From assembly GCA_022820925.1 (NCBI GenBank), contig JAJEEO010000006.1, positions 124,001-188,000 of the forward strand: a DNA stretch of 64,000 nucleotides, read 5' to 3'. This document shows, one piece after another, positions 63,353 through 64,000 of this stretch. Each line of letters begins with the position of its first letter. Within the stretch, counting starts at the first letter, position 1. Source of the stretch: Acidimicrobiia bacterium (lineage in GTDB: Bacteria; Actinomycetota; Acidimicrobiia; Acidimicrobiales; Poriferisodalaceae). A program made the position numbers and the translations under genes. The notes below the pieces were generated by a model. It saw only the letters and a program-made list of their open reading frames with translations, did not search any database and had not been told where the DNA came from.

Positions 63353-64000
63353 GTGACTCGTACAGCGCTGGTAATCGGCGGCACCGGGCCGACGGGGCCT
63401 GGTGTGGTGAACGGGCTGTTCGAGCGCGGGTACGACGTCACGGTCCTGCACACCGGGCGCCACGAGGTCGACACCATCCCGCCCGAGACCGAGGTGCCGC
63501 ACATCCACACCAATCCGTTCCGCATCGCCGACGTGGAAGCGGCGCTCGGCAGCGCCACCTTCGATGTCGTGTATGCCATGTACGGCCGGCTGCGCGACCT
63601 GGCGCCGTACTTCGTCGGCCGCTGCGGGCAGTTCATCGCCGTCGGCGGGATCCCCGTCTACAAGGGCTACGCACGTCCGGCGCAGAACTGGCCACGCGGC
63701 CTGCTCACACCGCTGCGCGAATCAGCCGACCGAGCGGTGAACGACGCCAACGACAAGGTGGCCAAGATCGTCGCCACCGAGGACGTGCTGTTCGAGCACC
63801 ACCCCGACGCCACCATCTTCCGCTACCCGCTCATCTACGGGCCCGGCCAGATCAACCCCCGTGAGTGGCTGATCGTGCGGCGCATCATCGACGGCCGGCG
63901 CCGGGTCATCGTCGCCGATGGCGGCCTCACCTTGCGCACGGCGGCGTACGGCCCCAATGCCGGCCACGCCCTCACGCTGGCCGCGGACCGTCCCGAGGCT
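63353..64000 (+). CDS. NAD(P)-dependent epimerase/reductase, partial at window end
   Basis: From GTG 63353, 216 codons run to the window edge without a stop. V-I-G-G-T-G-P-T-G-P-G-V (about 6-17) is the extended short-chain dehydrogenase nucleotide motif, G-Y-D-V-T-V-L-H-T-G-R follows, and I-F-R-Y-P-L-I-Y-G-P-G-Q is typical of NAD-dependent epimerase/dehydratase proteins. A Tyr-x3-Lys pair is not clear (V-Y-K-G-Y lies near the position), so it may be an atypical member. Substrate unknown. Confidence 0.8.
   Translation, partial: MTRTALVIGGTGPTGPGVVNGLFERGYDVTVLHTGRHEVDTIPPETEVPHIHTNPFRIADVEAALGSATFDVVYAMYGRLRDLAPYFVGRCGQFIAVGGIPVYKGYARPAQNWPRGLLTPLRESADRAVNDANDKVAKIVATEDVLFEHHPDATIFRYPLIYGPGQINPREWLIVRRIIDGRRRVIVADGGLTLRTAAYGPNAGHALTLAADRPEA

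Overview
The window reads as chromosomal DNA of a high-G+C actinobacterium. The evidence is a WhiB regulator, a MshA-type mycothiol glycosyltransferase, frequent GTG starts and stop/start overlaps such as ATGA and GTGA. A cytochrome bc operon with split cytochrome b, and repeated N-termini of the TE(V/I)PE..LL.RS type, make me favour Acidimicrobiia. That class assignment is an inference, because no rRNA gene is present.

Layout. 1-5,625 is mostly on the minus strand: a window-edge FluC fluoride channel, a poly-gamma-glutamate hydrolase-like protein, CcdA, a TlpA thioredoxin, a WhiB7-like regulator with a long structured leader, a metallo-beta-lactamase-fold hydrolase and oligoribonuclease. 5,782-13,765 carries a K+ channel, dUTPase, tRNA-Lys(TTT) beside a decayed copy, a histidine phosphatase, a MoaD-like protein, MshA with a YbjN-like partner, ProC and a SAM hydroxide adenosyltransferase. 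13,872-18,187 is a heme block, hemA-hemC-hemD-hemL, with hemB absent. 18,188-24,984 looks like an accessory island: two consecutive SF1 (UvrD-like) helicase genes, the second with a RelE/ParE-like N-terminal domain, then a convergent AAA/DUF4143 ATPase with an A+T-rich palindromic promoter region.

The second half is almost wholly respiratory. A geranylgeranyl-reductase-like flavoprotein (possibly menaquinone modification) and a monoheme cytochrome c diverge from a seven-gene bc operon: membrane protein, 2[4Fe-4S] ferredoxin, cytochrome b6-like, subunit IV-like, Rieske, diheme cytochrome c, membrane protein. Next comes a complete 14-gene complex I operon (nuoA-N, 32,893-48,651). Immediately after it is a second, diverged 11-gene set without nuoE, nuoF and nuoG (48,712-59,545). 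The next gene is a homologue of the complex I arginine methyltransferase NDUFAF7/MidA. The end of the window holds an acetyl-CoA synthetase gene broken by one in-frame TAG, a HAD-type phosphatase and a partial NAD(P)-dependent epimerase/reductase.

Working model (inference). The first Nuo oxidises NADH. The second, lacking the NADH module, probably takes electrons from another donor; the ferredoxin in the bc operon is a candidate. Both would feed a (mena)quinone pool oxidised by the split-cytochrome-b bc complex. The most unusual points are the 14+11 nuo tandem with MidA, the toxin-like-domain helicase pair, the whiB7-like attenuation leader, the tRNA-Lys/pseudo-tRNA pair, and a 25-codon leader ORF that copies the start of nuoH.
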